The notes: generated by a model from the sequence alone, not told the origin. Numbered from the stretch's first letter, positions 43,332 through 53,138 are shown. The stretch: DNA of 64,000 bases from Shimia sp040370365 (GCF_040370365.1 NZ_BAABWQ010000004.1:682001-746000), one strand, 5' to 3'. Numbers and translations are program-made.

Positions 43332-45785
43332 ATGACCCAAAAACGTCTTGTTATCGTTGGAAACGGAATGGCCCCAGGCCGGATGCTTGAGCACTTGCTT
43401 GATGCATCGCCTGATGCGTACGCCGTTACGATTTTCAACGCGGAACCCCGCGTCAACTATGACCGCATCATGCTGTCGCCAGTTTTGTCCGGCGATAAGT
43501 CTTTTGACGACATCATCATTCACGACGAAGCTTGGTACAAAGACAACAACATCACCCTGCATATGGGCGCAAAGGTCACCAAAATTGACCGTATCGCCAA
43601 AACTGTGACCTCCGAGAACGGCATCGTGGAAAGCTATGACAAACTGGTCATGGCAACAGGCTCCAACCCCTTTATCATCCCCTGCCCCGGACATGATCTA
43701 AGCGGCGTGCTGGCGTATCGCGATCTTGACGACACAAACAACATGCGCGCCGCCGCAGCCAAAGGAGGCTCGGCTGTGGTGATCGGTGGCGGATTGCTGG
43801 GATTGGAAGCGGCCGCGGGTCTCAACCAAATTGGGATGGATGTCACTGTGTTGCACTTGATGCCCACATTGATGGAACGTCAGTTGGACACCGCCGCCGG
43901 TTATCTGCTTGAAAAAGAGCTTGAGAGTCGCGGCATTGACATCCGCTGCAAGGCGAACACCAAACAAATCCTTGGGGAAGATGGACAGGTTAAGGCCGTC
44001 GAACTTGATGATGGCACGGTGATCAAATGTGACATCGTGGTCATGGCTGTTGGCATCCGTCCAAATGTGCAACTGGCCCAAGACATAGGTCTGGAGGTCA
44101 ATCGCGGGATCGTTACCACCAACGGTATGCAGACATCTGATCCGGATATCTTTTCGGTTGGCGAATGCGTCGAGGTTGGCGGCATGGTTTATGGGCTTGT
44201 GGCGCCCCTGTACCAAATGGCAAAAGTCGCCGCCGCACATCTAAGCGGCCCGTCTGACGCACTGTTCAAACATTCGGAGACACCAACAAAGCTGAAAGTC
44301 ACCGGATGTGATCTGTATTCGGTGGGCGACTTTAGCGAAGGTGAAGACCGCGAAGACATTGTTCTGCGCGACGCCAAAGGCGGCACGTACAAACGGGTAA
44401 TTGTTCAAGACAATGCCGTGATTGGTGCCGTGATGTACGGTGCGGTTGACGATGGGCCATGGTACAACGAGTTGCTGAAATCGGCAGAAGACATATCGGA
44501 GATGCGCGACACGCTTATCTTTGGACAAGCGTATCAAGGTGGCGGCGGCGCTGACCCTCTCGCAGCCGTCGCCAATATGGCAGATGACGCAGAAATCTGT
44601 GGCTGCAATGGCATCACCAAAGGCACAATCGTGTCCAAGATGAACGACCTCGGGCTCACAACGCTTGCGGATGTGCGCGCCCATACCAAGGCGTCTGCGT
44701 CTTGCGGTTCCTGTACTGGTCTGGTCGAAAACGTTATGGCGCTGACTCTGGGCGACGCGTTCCAAATGCCAGAGGTCGAGACCGTTTGCGGCTGCACCAC
44801 CCACGATCACGCAACCGTGCGTCGTCTGATCGAGGCCAAGGGCCTCAAGTCAATCCCCGCCGTGATGCAAGAACTGGAATGGTCCACCGCTGAGGGCTGC
44901 GCGAAATGCCGCCCTGCGCTGAACTATTATTTGGTCGCGGCATGGCCCGGCGAATATGAGGACGATCAACAATCGCGCTTCATCAATGAACGGGTGCATG
45001 CCAACATTCAAAAAGACGGCACTTATTCGGTGGTCCCGCGCATGTTTGGCGGCATGACCACCCCGGACGAGCTGCGCGCCATTGCAGATGTTGCCGATAA
45101 ATTTGACATCCCCGCCGTTAAGGTCACCGGCGGACAACGTATTGACCTTCTGGGCGTCAAGAAAGACGATCTGATCCCGGTCTGGAAAGACCTCAACGAC
45201 GCGGGCATGGTCTCGGGCGCGGCCTATGCCAAAGGCCTGCGGACGGTGAAGACCTGCGTCGGAGCCGACTGGTGCCGCTTCGGAACCCAGGATTCTACTG
45301 GGCTCGGCATCAAACTCGAAAAGCTTCTCTGGGGTTCTTGGTCCCCGGCAAAGCTCAAACTTGCCGTCAGCGGCTGTCCACGCAACTGCGCCGAATCCAC
45401 CTGTAAGGACATTGGCATTGTGTGCGTCGAAAGCGGGTATGAGATTCACTATGGTGGTGCCGCAGGGCTGCATATCCAAGGCACAACCAAGCTTGGCAAT
45501 GTCACCACAGAGCAAGAGGTCTTGGAGTACTGCGCAGCCTTGACGCAATACTACCGTGAGACCGGACACTATCTGGAGCGTATCTACAAGTGGGCAGATC
45601 GGCTTGGCTACGATCACATCAAATCGGTTATCTATGACGACGCAGAGGCGCGCCAAGGCTACTATGAACGCTTCTTGTACTCCCAAAAGTTCTCACAGGT
45701 TGACCCATGGGCCGAGCGTGTTGCCGGGGCGGAAGCACATGAATTTGCACCAATGGCAGACATCAAACTGGAGGCCGCAGAATGA
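43332..45785 (+). CDS. nirB: NAD(P)H-dependent nitrite reductase, large subunit
   Basis: An 817-residue siroheme enzyme reducing nitrite to ammonium. Domains in order: FAD/NAD(P)-binding reductase (KRLVIVGNGMAPGRMLEHLL; AVVIGGGLLGLEAAAGL), two BFD-like [2Fe-2S] modules (CGCNGITKGTIV ... CGSCTGLVE), and the nitrite/sulfite reductase half with 4Fe4S-siroheme cysteines in TCVGADWCRFG and SGCPRNCAESTCKD. Start chosen at ATG 43332; an in-frame GTG four codons earlier is also possible. It overlaps nirD by 4 bases (ATGA). No nitrate reductase or transporter gene is adjacent. Confidence 0.96.
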   Translation: MTQKRLVIVGNGMAPGRMLEHLLDASPDAYAVTIFNAEPRVNYDRIMLSPVLSGDKSFDDIIIHDEAWYKDNNITLHMGAKVTKIDRIAKTVTSENGIVESYDKLVMATGSNPFIIPCPGHDLSGVLAYRDLDDTNNMRAAAAKGGSAVVIGGGLLGLEAAAGLNQIGMDVTVLHLMPTLMERQLDTAAGYLLEKELESRGIDIRCKANTKQILGEDGQVKAVELDDGTVIKCDIVVMAVGIRPNVQLAQDIGLEVNRGIVTTNGMQTSDPDIFSVGECVEVGGMVYGLVAPLYQMAKVAAAHLSGPSDALFKHSETPTKLKVTGCDLYSVGDFSEGEDREDIVLRDAKGGTYKRVIVQDNAVIGAVMYGAVDDGPWYNELLKSAEDISEMRDTLIFGQAYQGGGGADPLAAVANMADDAEICGCNGITKGTIVSKMNDLGLTTLADVRAHTKASASCGSCTGLVENVMALTLGDAFQMPEVETVCGCTTHDHATVRRLIEAKGLKSIPAVMQELEWSTAEGCAKCRPALNYYLVAAWPGEYEDDQQSRFINERVHANIQKDGTYSVVPRMFGGMTTPDELRAIADVADKFDIPAVKVTGGQRIDLLGVKKDDLIPVWKDLNDAGMVSGAAYAKGLRTVKTCVGADWCRFGTQDSTGLGIKLEKLLWGSWSPAKLKLAVSGCPRNCAESTCKDIGIVCVESGYEIHYGGAAGLHIQGTTKLGNVTTEQEVLEYCAALTQYYRETGHYLERIYKWADRLGYDHIKSVIYDDAEARQGYYERFLYSQKFSQVDPWAERVAGAEAHEFAPMADIKLEAAE

Positions 45786-46102
45786 ATGTTCAATCCGCAC
45801 ATTGGGTGGCCGTTGGCACTCTGGATGACATCCCCCGCCAAGGCGCCCGCCGCGTTCTATATGGCGACACAACCATCGCTGTGTTTCGCACATCTCAAGA
45901 TAGGGTGTTTGCTTTGGAAGACCGATGCCCGTTCAAAGATGGGCCGCTCAGCGAAGGTATTGTGCACGGCGTTACCGTGTCCTGCCCTTTAACAAACTGG
46001 ATCATCTCACTTGAAACCGGAGAGGCACAAGGGGCTGACAGTGGAGCCACACAGACCTTTTCTGTGAAAATGGAAGGCGACACAGTTTTCTTGGGGCTCT
46101 GA
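45782..46102 (+). CDS. nirD: nitrite reductase (NADH) small subunit
   Basis: A 106-residue Rieske-fold protein. It keeps the fold (HWVAVGTLDDIPRQGARRVLYGDTTIAVFRT) but, as usual for NirD, lacks the His ligands of a Rieske cluster (DRCPFKDGPLSEG and SCPLTNWIISLETG). It starts inside the nirB stop and forms the NirBD complex. The operon ends here; prpE has its own promoter. Confidence 0.94.
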   Translation: MNVQSAHWVAVGTLDDIPRQGARRVLYGDTTIAVFRTSQDRVFALEDRCPFKDGPLSEGIVHGVTVSCPLTNWIISLETGEAQGADSGATQTFSVKMEGDTVFLGL

Positions 46103-46471
46103 TCTCTTCGACAACATCAGAATGTGACGGGTGCGGCTCAGTTAGACAAACCACAAACATGCGCCACGCTTGTCCTACCGGTTTGTGAACGAGGATTCCG
46201 TGCCTTAAGTGATCGGTCCGCCGCAAAGCGCTACGCCCTGTAAGCTCTCAGATGCAGGCACACAGTTTGCACACCATAAATTTGCAGATTTGCAAAAGTC
46301 ACATTCTTTAACAATCGCCCCGCACAAAACAAAGCCTTTGCAAAAATTTGCAAACTTTGAGGGGCGCTGAATGCAAATATTCTGCGATAATCTGCCACGG
46401 CTGCCGCGGCAAGACTTGCCGCAGCAGCAGCTGCTCCCGTATCCATTTCATATGGAACGAGGAGAAGACCC
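46103..46471. other. nirD-prpE intergenic region
   Basis: About 370 bases without a gene; the right half is AT-rich and contains the clustered TTTGCAAA operators of prpE. GAGGAG lies before the prpE ATG. Confidence 0.7.
46266..46354 (+). promoter_or_regulatory. clustered TTTGCAAA operators upstream of prpE
   Basis: Sites: TTTGCACA at 46266-46273, TTTGCAGATTTGCAAA at 46281-46296, and TTTGCAAA-AA-TTTGCAAA at 46337-46354. These match the repeated TTTGCAAA palindromes reported for the RamB/PccR (short-chain fatty acyl-CoA regulator) group, and prpE is a propionate gene, which fits. No regulator gene is adjacent. Confidence 0.65.
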
Positions 46472-48370
46472 ATGTCGTATCAAGACGTCTACCAGAGCTG
46501 GAAACGTGATCCTGAAGCTTTCTGGATGGAAGCTGCACAGGCGATTGATTGGGACACACCCCCATCCAAAGCTCTGTTTGACAAGGGTGAGCATCTCTAT
46601 GAGTGGTTTGCCGATGCCAAGGTGAACACATGCTGGAATGCCGTGGATCGACATGTTGAAGCTGGGCGAGGTGAACAAACCGCGATCATCTATGACAGCC
46701 CAATCACGCACACCAAACGCGAAATTTCCTATGTAGAGCTGCGCAACCGCGTTGCGACACTTGCCGGCGCGCTGCGTGCAAAAGGTGTTCAAAAGGGCGA
46801 CCGCGTCATCCTCTATATGCCCATGATCCCAGAGGCACTGGAGGCGATGCTGGCCTGCGCTCGCTTGGGCGCGGTGCATTCTGTGGTGTTTGGTGGCTTT
46901 GCTGCCAATGAGTTGGCCGTGCGCATTGATGATGCCAAACCCAAAGCGATCATCGCCGCATCTTGTGGCTTGGAGCCGGGCCGCGTGGTGCACTATAAGC
47001 CCCTACTTGACGGCGCCATTGATCTCTCCACACATAAACCTGATTTCTGTGTCATCCTTCAGCGAGAACAAGAAGTTGCTCAGCTGATTGAGGGGCGTGA
47101 CTACAACTGGCATGGGTTCCAATATGGGGTTGAGCCCGCCGAATGTGTGCCCGTTGAGGGCAATCATCCCGCCTATATTCTCTATACCTCTGGCACCACC
47201 GGCCAGCCCAAGGGTGTGATCCGTCACACCGCAGGACAGCTGGTGGCGCTGAATTGGAGCATGAAAAACATCTACAATGTTGACCCTGGCGATGTGTTCT
47301 GGGCCGCGTCCGACGTGGGTTGGGTTGTTGGGCACAGTTACATTTGCTACGGCCCCCTGATCCACGGAAACACCACCGTCGTGTTTGAAGGCAAACCTAT
47401 TGGCACCCCGGATGCGGGCACCTTCTGGCGGGTAATTTCAGAGCACAACGTCAAGAGTTTCTTCACTGCGCCGACGGCCTTTCGCGCCGTCAAACGCGAA
47501 GATCCAACCGGTGAATTTGTCAAAAAATATGACTTATCCTGCCTAAATCAGGTCTACCTTGCGGGCGAACGTGCTGACCCAGATACGATTGTCTGGGCGC
47601 AGGATCAACTAAAGGTCCCGGTGATTGACCATTGGTGGCAAACCGAGACCGGTTGGGCCATCGCCGCCAATCCGCTAGGCATCGAAGAGCTGCCTATCAA
47701 ACTCGGCTCTCCGACCGTGCCCATGCCCGGCTATGAGATCGAGATCCTCGACGAAGGTGGTCACCCCGTGGCCCCGGGGGAACTTGGCGCCATTGCGATC
47801 AAATTGCCGCTGCCACCGGGCACCCTCCCAAATCTATGGAATGCCGAGGAGCGATTCAAAAAGTCCTACCTCACCACCTTCCCGGGCTACTACGAAACCG
47901 GCGATGCCGGTGTGATGGATGCAGACGGTTATGTGTCGATCATGGCCCGCACTGACGACGTGATCAATGTCGCGGGCCACCGTCTGTCGACTGGGGCGAT
48001 GGAAGAAGTGCTGGCAGAGCACCCCGACGTTGCCGAATGCGCGGTCATTGGCGTGGCGGATAAACTCAAAGGTCAGGCGCCAGTTGGCTTCCTCTGCCTC
48101 AATGTGGGTGCGGGGCGTGACAATGACGACGTTGTCAAAGAGGTTGTGAAGCTTGTGCGCGAAAAAATTGGCCCCGTTGCCGCATTCAAGCTGGCCTGTG
48201 TGGTCGAGCGCCTGCCCAAAACCCGATCAGGCAAAATCCTACGCGGCACAATGGTCAATATTGCCGACGGCACGGACTGGAAAATGCCAGCAACCATTGA
48301 TGATCCGGTTATTCTGGACGAGATCACAGTGGCGCTCAAAGCTTTGGGTTTTGCAAACGCCAAATCCTAA
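46472..48370 (+). CDS. prpE: propionyl-CoA synthetase (propionate--CoA ligase)
   Basis: A 632-residue ANL-family acyl-CoA synthetase. The AMP-binding loop is YTSGTTGQPKGVIR, followed by WWQTETGWAIA, YYETGDAGVMDADGYVSIMARTDDVINVAGHRLST and the catalytic lysine region KTRSGKILRGTM at the C-terminus. The N-terminus (YQDVYQSWKRDPEAFWMEAAQAIDW) and GLEPGRVVHYKPLLDGAI are PrpE-like rather than Acs-like. It activates propionate for the ethylmalonyl-CoA/methylmalonyl-CoA routes. TTTGCAAA operators precede it. Confidence 0.93.
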   Translation: MSYQDVYQSWKRDPEAFWMEAAQAIDWDTPPSKALFDKGEHLYEWFADAKVNTCWNAVDRHVEAGRGEQTAIIYDSPITHTKREISYVELRNRVATLAGALRAKGVQKGDRVILYMPMIPEALEAMLACARLGAVHSVVFGGFAANELAVRIDDAKPKAIIAASCGLEPGRVVHYKPLLDGAIDLSTHKPDFCVILQREQEVAQLIEGRDYNWHGFQYGVEPAECVPVEGNHPAYILYTSGTTGQPKGVIRHTAGQLVALNWSMKNIYNVDPGDVFWAASDVGWVVGHSYICYGPLIHGNTTVVFEGKPIGTPDAGTFWRVISEHNVKSFFTAPTAFRAVKREDPTGEFVKKYDLSCLNQVYLAGERADPDTIVWAQDQLKVPVIDHWWQTETGWAIAANPLGIEELPIKLGSPTVPMPGYEIEILDEGGHPVAPGELGAIAIKLPLPPGTLPNLWNAEERFKKSYLTTFPGYYETGDAGVMDADGYVSIMARTDDVINVAGHRLSTGAMEEVLAEHPDVAECAVIGVADKLKGQAPVGFLCLNVGAGRDNDDVVKEVVKLVREKIGPVAAFKLACVVERLPKTRSGKILRGTMVNIADGTDWKMPATIDDPVILDEITVALKALGFANAKS

Positions 48371-48979
48371 CGCGCGCATCTGATGATTTTACCTGAGGCG
48401 CAAACAATTTGCGCCTCAGCCCTCCGGGCCAAACACCTTCGACAGATCAGACGGACGCTGCAAAAGGCTTTGCCAGCTGCATTCCTCAACCTCACCGAAG
48501 CGCGCCTCCTGTGCGTTTCGTGACATTCGCCCTCAGACCAAGCAGGTGTAATGATGCATACGCGTTGGGAGCCAAAGCCCACCCTTTTTTTGGAGCTTCG
48601 ATCTTCCAAAAACCTGAAACCCTCACTGAGATTGATAGGCCCCCGCGCCTCGGCTGACTGAGGCCCACACAAGTCCGTGCACGCATGCAGTGATCACTCT
48701 GAGTTGAGACACGCGTACGTCGCAACATCCTGAATGCCAGTTGGCTGCTCTTGATCTGGAGACGTCAGAACGGGCCCCTGATTTCGAACGCAATCACCCT
48801 GCCTCAAGTGCCATCAGGCGCAAAAGGACGCAAATTGGCCAATCTCAGGGTTTGGCTTGTGCAAAAAATCAAACAACAGACACCTCAGATTAGACATTTA
48901 TAAATCCACCAAGATTACTGCTGTGCCCGCAGTGCGTTTGCATAACTGACCAATCTCTTTTTTGAACAGGATACTCGAT
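48371..48979. other. prpE to binding-protein intergenic region
   Basis: About 600 bases with no gene I can support. It begins with the prpE hairpin; weak open frames on both strands (for example minus 48367-48672) have no family features and overlap that hairpin. The last 100 bases are AT-rich and probably carry the promoter of the binding-protein gene. Confidence 0.5.
48393..48419. terminator. perfect 12-base hairpin after prpE
   Basis: CTGAGGCGCAAA / TTTGCGCCTCAG with a 3-base loop, 22 bases past the prpE stop. No T-tract, but the stem is long and uninterrupted. Confidence 0.6.
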
Positions 48980-49705
48980 ATGAAACCCTGGAACTTTCTT
49001 GCCGGTCTCGCACTGGCATTGGGACTGAACACAACGATTTCGCAGGCCGCCACAATCACGGCCTACACCGGCGCGTTGCCCCCATATACGATCGACGGGA
49101 CAGCGGAATTGCCTGGCATCTCCCACGAACTTCTTCTTGAGATGGGCGCACGCGCAGGTGTCGACATCAAGATTGAATATTTGCCTTGGAAACGGGCCCA
49201 AAAGACCGTTCAAGAAACCCCCAACGCGATGCTGTTCACCGCCACACGTACAGCCAAACGCGAAGCGCTATATGGCTGGATTGTTGAAATGGCCGCACCA
49301 CAAGAAGTATTTGTCACAACAGATCAGTCTGTGGACTCCTTTGAAAGCGGCGCCGGCCTGTCGTCCGTAGCCATCTTGGATGGGACACCACGCGAGCGCC
49401 AACTGAACGACCAAGGCCTTACCAATCTCTATCCAGTACAGAACACCAGCAATGCCGCAAAAATGCTGAACGCGGGGCGTGTGAACGCTTGGTACACCCT
49501 CAATCAACGCGCAGCTTGGGTTTACAAAACCGAAGACTTAGACCCAGCTGATCTCGTCTTTGGGGCCCCGCAGCGCACACTTAGCAACTGGCTTGCGTCC
49601 AATCTTGAGTTCGATCCTGCAATTGCTGCATCTCTCGCCAAAGCTCTGGACGACATGCGCGCGGATGGCACCTACGACGCAATACTTGCAAAATACTTGA
49701 ACTAA
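48980..49705 (+). CDS. periplasmic solute-binding protein, amino-acid-type (SBP family 3)
   Basis: A 241-residue exported protein: signal peptide MKPWNFLAGLALALGLNTTISQA, then a family-3 fold (ITAYTGALPPYTIDGTAELPGISHELLLEMGARAG, VDIKIEYLPWKRAQKTVQETPNAMLFTATRTAKREALYGW) ending DDMRADGTYDAILAKYLN. AGGA lies before ATG 48980. No ABC permease or ATPase is nearby, so it may be an orphan receptor or the sensor-like type that works without a transporter. Ligand unknown. Confidence 0.86.
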   Translation: MKPWNFLAGLALALGLNTTISQAATITAYTGALPPYTIDGTAELPGISHELLLEMGARAGVDIKIEYLPWKRAQKTVQETPNAMLFTATRTAKREALYGWIVEMAAPQEVFVTTDQSVDSFESGAGLSSVAILDGTPRERQLNDQGLTNLYPVQNTSNAAKMLNAGRVNAWYTLNQRAAWVYKTEDLDPADLVFGAPQRTLSNWLASNLEFDPAIAASLAKALDDMRADGTYDAILAKYLN

Positions 49706-49761
49706 CTGCGGGCTGCGCCTGCTTTAGGGCGCACCCGCCCCGTGAGATCCGATTGGAATCA

Positions 49762-49788
49762 CGCCACTTCGCTTCAGGCGAAGTGGCG
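49762..49788. terminator. bidirectional hairpin between binding-protein gene and nadK
   Basis: An 11-base perfect stem (CGCCACTTCGC / GCGAAGTGGCG) with a 5-base loop, sitting between two converging genes and one base from the nadK stop. Confidence 0.65.
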
Positions 49789-49789
49789 G

Positions 49790-50551
49790 TCACACAAACT
49801 GTTCGCGAATGAGCCGCTCTTCTAGGCCATGACCGGGATCAAACAGAATACGGTGAACAACCGTTTCATCAGAGCGAATTTCGACCGAAGCCACATCCTC
49901 TATCGATAGGCTATCGGCATGGGCCATCACCGGCCGTTTCTGCGCCTCCAGCACATCAAAAGTGACCGTTGCTTGCTTGGGCAACAATGCGCCTCGCCAA
50001 CGTCTTGGGCGGAACGGTGCAATTGCCGTCAATGCCAGCACATCAGAGCCAATTGGTAGAATTGGACCATGCGCGGAATAGTTATACGCGGTTGACCCGG
50101 CAGGTGTGCTGATCAGTGCCCCATCACAGACAAGCTCCTCCATACGCAACCTACCGTCAATTTTGATCCGAAGCTTGGCCGCCTGCGGGCCCGCCCGAAG
50201 CAGCGAAACTTCGTTGATCGCCAATGCCTCATGTATCGAATTGTTCACACAGGTGGCGCGCATCGCAAGAGGGTTCAGCTCCTCCTCCTCAGCTTCCTCC
50301 AGCCGTTCCAGGAAATCGCTTTCCGAGTAGGTGTTCATCAGAAAGCCAACTGTGCCGCGATTCATGCCATACACCGGCGCATCCAACTCTTGGGTCGCAT
50401 GCAGCGTCTGCAACATGAACCCATCTCCTCCCAAGGCCACAATCACATCCGCAAGGGCCGGATCTACATCTCCATACCGCCCAATCAACGCAGCGCGAGC
50501 CGTCTGTGCGACAGGGGCGGCACTGGCCATAAATGCGATTCTTTTGGACAT
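49790..50551 (-). CDS. nadK: NAD kinase
   Basis: A 253-residue enzyme phosphorylating NAD to NADP. The GGDG motif is in VIVALGGDGFMLQTLH, NRGTVGFLMN follows, and the conserved glycine-rich GSTAYNYSAHGPILP is present. The start at ATG 50551 has AGGA six bases upstream; a longer in-frame extension is unlikely. Divergent from glyA across about 200 bases. Confidence 0.94.
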   Translation of the reverse strand: MSKRIAFMASAAPVAQTARAALIGRYGDVDPALADVIVALGGDGFMLQTLHATQELDAPVYGMNRGTVGFLMNTYSESDFLERLEEAEEEELNPLAMRATCVNNSIHEALAINEVSLLRAGPQAAKLRIKIDGRLRMEELVCDGALISTPAGSTAYNYSAHGPILPIGSDVLALTAIAPFRPRRWRGALLPKQATVTFDVLEAQKRPVMAHADSLSIEDVASVEIRSDETVVHRILFDPGHGLEERLIREQFV

Positions 50552-50747
50552 CCCGGTCCTGGCTCCATCTTTCGGGCAAAGGTTTCCGCACCCTGCCAAA
50601 GGTTTCCTATGGCGTCATATGTTTATCCCCTGCACCATCTGCGGCGTTCAGGCAAGGTTTTGCGTCGCTTTGAGACCTTTCATCACCTTTACCTTTCCTT
50701 TAGGTAGCCCTCAACCAACGCGAACCCCTGATCCGGAGCAATTATCC

Positions 50748-52040
50748 ATGACCACGACCCGTGATGCTGGCTTTTTCACCGAAACCCTCGCCACCCGCGA
50801 CCCAGAGCTGTTTGGCTCGATCACCGATGAGCTGGGCCGCCAGCGCGACGAAATTGAGCTGATTGCGTCCGAGAACATCGTGTCTGCCGCGGTGATGGAA
50901 GCACAAGGCTCCGTGATGACCAACAAATATGCCGAAGGCTATCCGGGTCGTCGCTACTATGGCGGGTGCCAGTATGTAGATGTGGCAGAAAACCTCGCCA
51001 TCGACCGCGCCAAAGAACTGTTTGGCTGTGACTTTGCAAACGTACAACCAAACTCAGGCTCACAAGCCAACCAAGGTGTATTCACCGCACTGCTGCAGCC
51101 CGGCGACACCATTTTGGGCATGTCTCTGGACGCTGGCGGTCACCTGACACACGGCGCGAAACCCAACCAATCCGGCAAATGGTTCAACGCCATCCAGTAC
51201 GGTGTGCGCAAGCAAGACAGCCTACTGGATTATGAGCAGGTCCGCGAACTGGCGCAGGAACATAAGCCCAAGCTGATCATCGCTGGCGGCTCCGCCATCC
51301 CACGTCAGATCGATTTCGCCAAATTCCGCGAAATCGCTGATGAAGTTGGCGCATTGCTGATGGTCGACATGGCGCACTTCGCCGGTCTGGTTGCGGCGGG
51401 CGAGCACCCCTCCCCGTTCCCATATGCAGATGTGGCCACCACCACGACCCACAAAACCCTGCGCGGCCCGCGCGGCGGCATGATCCTCACCAATGACGAG
51501 GCCATTGCGAAGAAAGTGAACTCCGCAATCTTCCCCGGCATCCAAGGTGGTCCGCTGATGCACGTCATCGCCGGCAAAGCCGTGGCGTTTGGCGAAGCGC
51601 TACGTCCAGAATTCAAAGAGTACCAGAAACAGGTCCGCGCCAATGCTGTGGCTTTGGCTGATCAGTTGATGAAAGGTGGGCTGGACATCGTAACAGGTGG
51701 CACCGACACCCACGTGATGCTTGTTGATTTGCGCCCCAAAGGCGTAAAGGGCAACGCCACCGAGAAAGCCCTCGGCCGAGCCTACATCACCTGCAACAAA
51801 AACGGCATCCCGTTTGATCCAGAAAAGCCAATGGTGACGTCGGGCATCCGTCTGGGCACGCCCGCCGGCACCACCCGCGGCTTTGGCGAAGCGGAATTCC
51901 GCGAGATTGCCGATATGATCGTTGAGGTTGTGGACGGACTGGCGGTCAATGGCGACGAGGGCAATGCTGAGGTGGAAGAGGCTGTTAAGGCAAAAGTGGC
52001 CGCACTCTGTGCACGCTTCCCAATGTATCCGAACCTCTAA
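50748..52040 (+). CDS. glyA: serine hydroxymethyltransferase
   Basis: A 430-residue PLP enzyme interconverting serine and glycine with tetrahydrofolate. The N-terminus MTTTRDAGFFTETLATRDPELFG precedes the conserved ELIASENIVSAAVMEAQGS and TNKYAEGYPGRRYYGGC; the Schiff-base lysine is in TTTTHKTLRGPRGGM. The start is ATG 50748 (GGAG nine bases upstream); the long upstream in-frame extension lacks family similarity. Followed by a terminator. Confidence 0.97.
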   Translation: MTTTRDAGFFTETLATRDPELFGSITDELGRQRDEIELIASENIVSAAVMEAQGSVMTNKYAEGYPGRRYYGGCQYVDVAENLAIDRAKELFGCDFANVQPNSGSQANQGVFTALLQPGDTILGMSLDAGGHLTHGAKPNQSGKWFNAIQYGVRKQDSLLDYEQVRELAQEHKPKLIIAGGSAIPRQIDFAKFREIADEVGALLMVDMAHFAGLVAAGEHPSPFPYADVATTTTHKTLRGPRGGMILTNDEAIAKKVNSAIFPGIQGGPLMHVIAGKAVAFGEALRPEFKEYQKQVRANAVALADQLMKGGLDIVTGGTDTHVMLVDLRPKGVKGNATEKALGRAYITCNKNGIPFDPEKPMVTSGIRLGTPAGTTRGFGEAEFREIADMIVEVVDGLAVNGDEGNAEVEEAVKAKVAALCARFPMYPNL

Positions 52041-52064
52041 ATCACTGATCTACAAAAATTTTTC

Positions 52065-52095
52065 AGGCCGTTGCTGGACATTCCAGCAGCGGCCT
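52065..52095 (+). terminator. terminator of glyA
   Basis: A 13-base stem AGGCCGTTGCTGG / CCAGCAGCGGCCT (one G-T pair), loop ACATT, followed by ACTTTATT, 25 bases after the glyA stop. Confidence 0.7.
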
Positions 52096-52130
52096 ACTTT
52101 ATTGCGCGCACACTGTGTGGGAGAGCGATC

Positions 52131-52835
52131 ATGACCGATGGATGGGACACGTCAGCGCAAGCTTGGATTGCGTCCATGGGAGATTCCGGCGATTTCAGCC
52201 GCACCAATGTACTGGACGCGCCAATGTTGGCACGCGTCGCAAAATGTCAGCCCAACCATGTGCTTGATCTCGGCTGTGGCGAGGGCCGCTTTTGCCGCAT
52301 GCTTGCCCCGTCGGTGGATCAAGTGGTTGGTATCGACCCAACCGAGGCCCTAATTGCCCACGCCCGCGCCTTGGGCGGCGATGCCACATACCACGTGGCC
52401 AAGGCCGAAAGTCTGCCGTGTGAGGCCAACACCTTCGATCTGGTGGTCAGCTATCTCTCTTTGATCGACATTCCCGATATCCCCGCCGCTCTGGCTGAGG
52501 CTCATCGTGTTCTGCGCCCCCACGGACGCTTGCTCATTGCCAATCTCAACAGCTGGACAACCGCCAGCCAAAGCCGAGGCACGCCGACCAAAAATCCCGA
52601 CGGCACCACCACCATGATCATGGATCACTATTTTGAAAATTTCTCCAGCTGGGCGGAATGGTCAGGCATCCGCATCCAAAACTGGCACCGCCCGCAGTCT
52701 TTCTACATGCAATCTCTGCTTAAGGCAGGATTTGGGTTGACCCACTTTGATGAACCCCAAGCAACGGATGGGGCGCGCGGCGAAACCTATAACCGCGCGC
52801 CCTATCTGCATATTATGGAATGGCAGAAGCTCTGA
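52131..52835 (+). CDS. class I SAM-dependent methyltransferase
   Basis: A 234-residue methyltransferase with motif I HVLDLGCGEGRFCRMLAP near residue 43, GIDPTEALIAHARA as motif II, and the acidic/post-I motif VVSYLSLIDIPDIPAAL. The rest matches ubiquinone/menaquinone-type (UbiE/UbiG-like) small-molecule methyltransferases, but the substrate is not readable. GGGAG precedes the ATG at 52131. Transcribed after the glyA terminator. Confidence 0.88.
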   Translation: MTDGWDTSAQAWIASMGDSGDFSRTNVLDAPMLARVAKCQPNHVLDLGCGEGRFCRMLAPSVDQVVGIDPTEALIAHARALGGDATYHVAKAESLPCEANTFDLVVSYLSLIDIPDIPAALAEAHRVLRPHGRLLIANLNSWTTASQSRGTPTKNPDGTTTMIMDHYFENFSSWAEWSGIRIQNWHRPQSFYMQSLLKAGFGLTHFDEPQATDGARGETYNRAPYLHIMEWQKL

Positions 52836-52863
52836 TCAAACAGACCCTGCACCACCATGCGTT

Positions 52864-53052
52864 TCACCACCTCAAGAGCCTTGGGCGAAGGCTCTCTGTG
52901 CCTCTGCCTCGTGCCTTTTTGCCAAACGGACGTCCATGCATGTCTTCACGCCAATGGGCTGGTAGGTCGTACTTTGGCGCACCTTCTACGCCGTTTGCCC
53001 AATGGTCTTCTCGTGTCGCCGCTCTAAATGTCGCTGATAGAATTTCCAACAT
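52864..53052 (-). CDS. small hypothetical protein divergent from the LysR gene
   Basis: A 62-residue basic protein (MLEILSATFRAATREDHWANG ... YDLPAHWREDMHGRPFGKK) with no family I recognise and no membrane segment. It is supported by AAGGA seven bases before the ATG and by divergence from a LysR regulator, 98 bases away, a common arrangement for a LysR target. Could be a regulator-controlled accessory protein. Not certain to be real. Confidence 0.55.
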   Translation of the reverse strand: MLEILSATFRAATREDHWANGVEGAPKYDLPAHWREDMHGRPFGKKARGRGTESLRPRLLRW

Positions 53053-53138
53053 ATTGCGTTCCTTTCACTTGCGTTTCTTTCCTCAATATTGGCCAATAGC
53101 GTAGAAGAAGCGATTCAATACAAATTCCAATATGTAAG

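Noticed and set aside
48367..48672. Minus-strand open frame of 101 codons downstream of prpE
   Set aside because: Arginine- and cysteine-rich without family features, overlaps the prpE hairpin and the prpE stop; most likely chance.
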